A stretch of DNA of 12,472 nt from an uncultured Chloroflexota bacterium (GTDB lineage: Bacteria; Chloroflexota; Anaerolineae; B4-G1; DUEL01): contig CAKZOY010000519.1 of NCBI GenBank assembly GCA_937138275.1, positions 1 through 12,472 on the forward strand. The letters run 5' to 3'. This document shows positions 12,378 to 12,472 of the stretch, piece after piece (positions within the stretch are counted from its first letter, which is position 1; each line of letters starts with the position of its first letter). A model generated the notes under the pieces. That model searched no databases. It was given only the letters and a program-made list of their open reading frames with translations, and was not told the origin of the DNA. The position numbers and the translations under genes were made by a program.

Positions 12378-12419
12378 GTCGTATTACCCGGTCTTTAACA
12401 AAGTCTCACAAAGTCGTAT
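12369..12419. promoter_or_regulatory. Direct repeats upstream of the corrinoid gene
   Basis: TCTCATAAAGTCGTAT (12369-12384) and TCTCACAAAGTCGTAT (12404-12419) match at 15 of 16 positions, 35 bp apart. A third partial copy, ACAAAGTC at 12398-12405, sits 10 bp from the ACAAAGTC at 12408-12415, about one helical turn. The position overlapping and upstream of the -35 fits a regulator binding site. Confidence 0.65.
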
Positions 12420-12472
12420 CCCATCCCTTGCCCGGGTGGGAGTCCGAGGGTTCGTTCCGAGGTTTTCTTTGT

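Noticed and set aside
12440..12466. GGTTCGTTCC near the right edge as a tRNA T-arm
   Set aside because: The flanking bases do not form a proper stem, and no acceptor, D-arm or anticodon arm could be found.

Overview
This 12.5 kb window reads as bacterial DNA of fairly high G+C. Every convincing intact gene lies on the minus strand, so transcription runs from high to low coordinates. The gene content is anaerobic: a corrinoid protein, a URO-D-type methyltransferase and a tungsten-type aldehyde oxidoreductase. Together with a Tat-exported solute-binding protein and many G+C-rich dispersed palindromes, this suggests an anaerobic, non-proteobacterial lineage. Chloroflexota (Anaerolineae-like) is my best guess, inferred from gene style and not proven.

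Layout in transcription order: (1) a regulatory region with direct repeats (about 12340-12420); (2) a corrinoid protein and a URO-D-family methyltransferase, 36 nt apart, followed by a strong hairpin; (3) a 341-nt spacer, then a Tat-signal solute-binding protein; (4) a 409-nt spacer with a hairpin and a near-consensus sigma-70 promoter (TTGACA-17-TATACT) overlapped by operator-like repeats; (5) livH-livM-livG-livF, tightly coupled; (6) a Zn-dependent alcohol dehydrogenase, a tungsten-type aldehyde:ferredoxin oxidoreductase, a MoaD/ThiS-like sulfur carrier and a C_GCAxxG_C_C-type cysteine protein; (7) a gene-poor left end (1-1097) with an intrinsic terminator, several palindromes, G-quadruplex motifs and a truncated nucleotidyltransferase-like remnant that keeps a good promoter.

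Working model (inference): the ABC transporter imports a small organic substrate. The methyltransferase/corrinoid pair removes a methyl group from it. The alcohol dehydrogenase and the oxidoreductase oxidise an alcohol to an aldehyde and then to an acid. The MoaD-like protein may help make the tungstopterin cofactor. A methoxylated aromatic alcohol or aldehyde, such as a lignin-derived compound, would use every component, but the sequence does not identify the substrate. The methyltransferase that would pass the methyl group to tetrahydrofolate and the corrinoid reactivase are not in the window.
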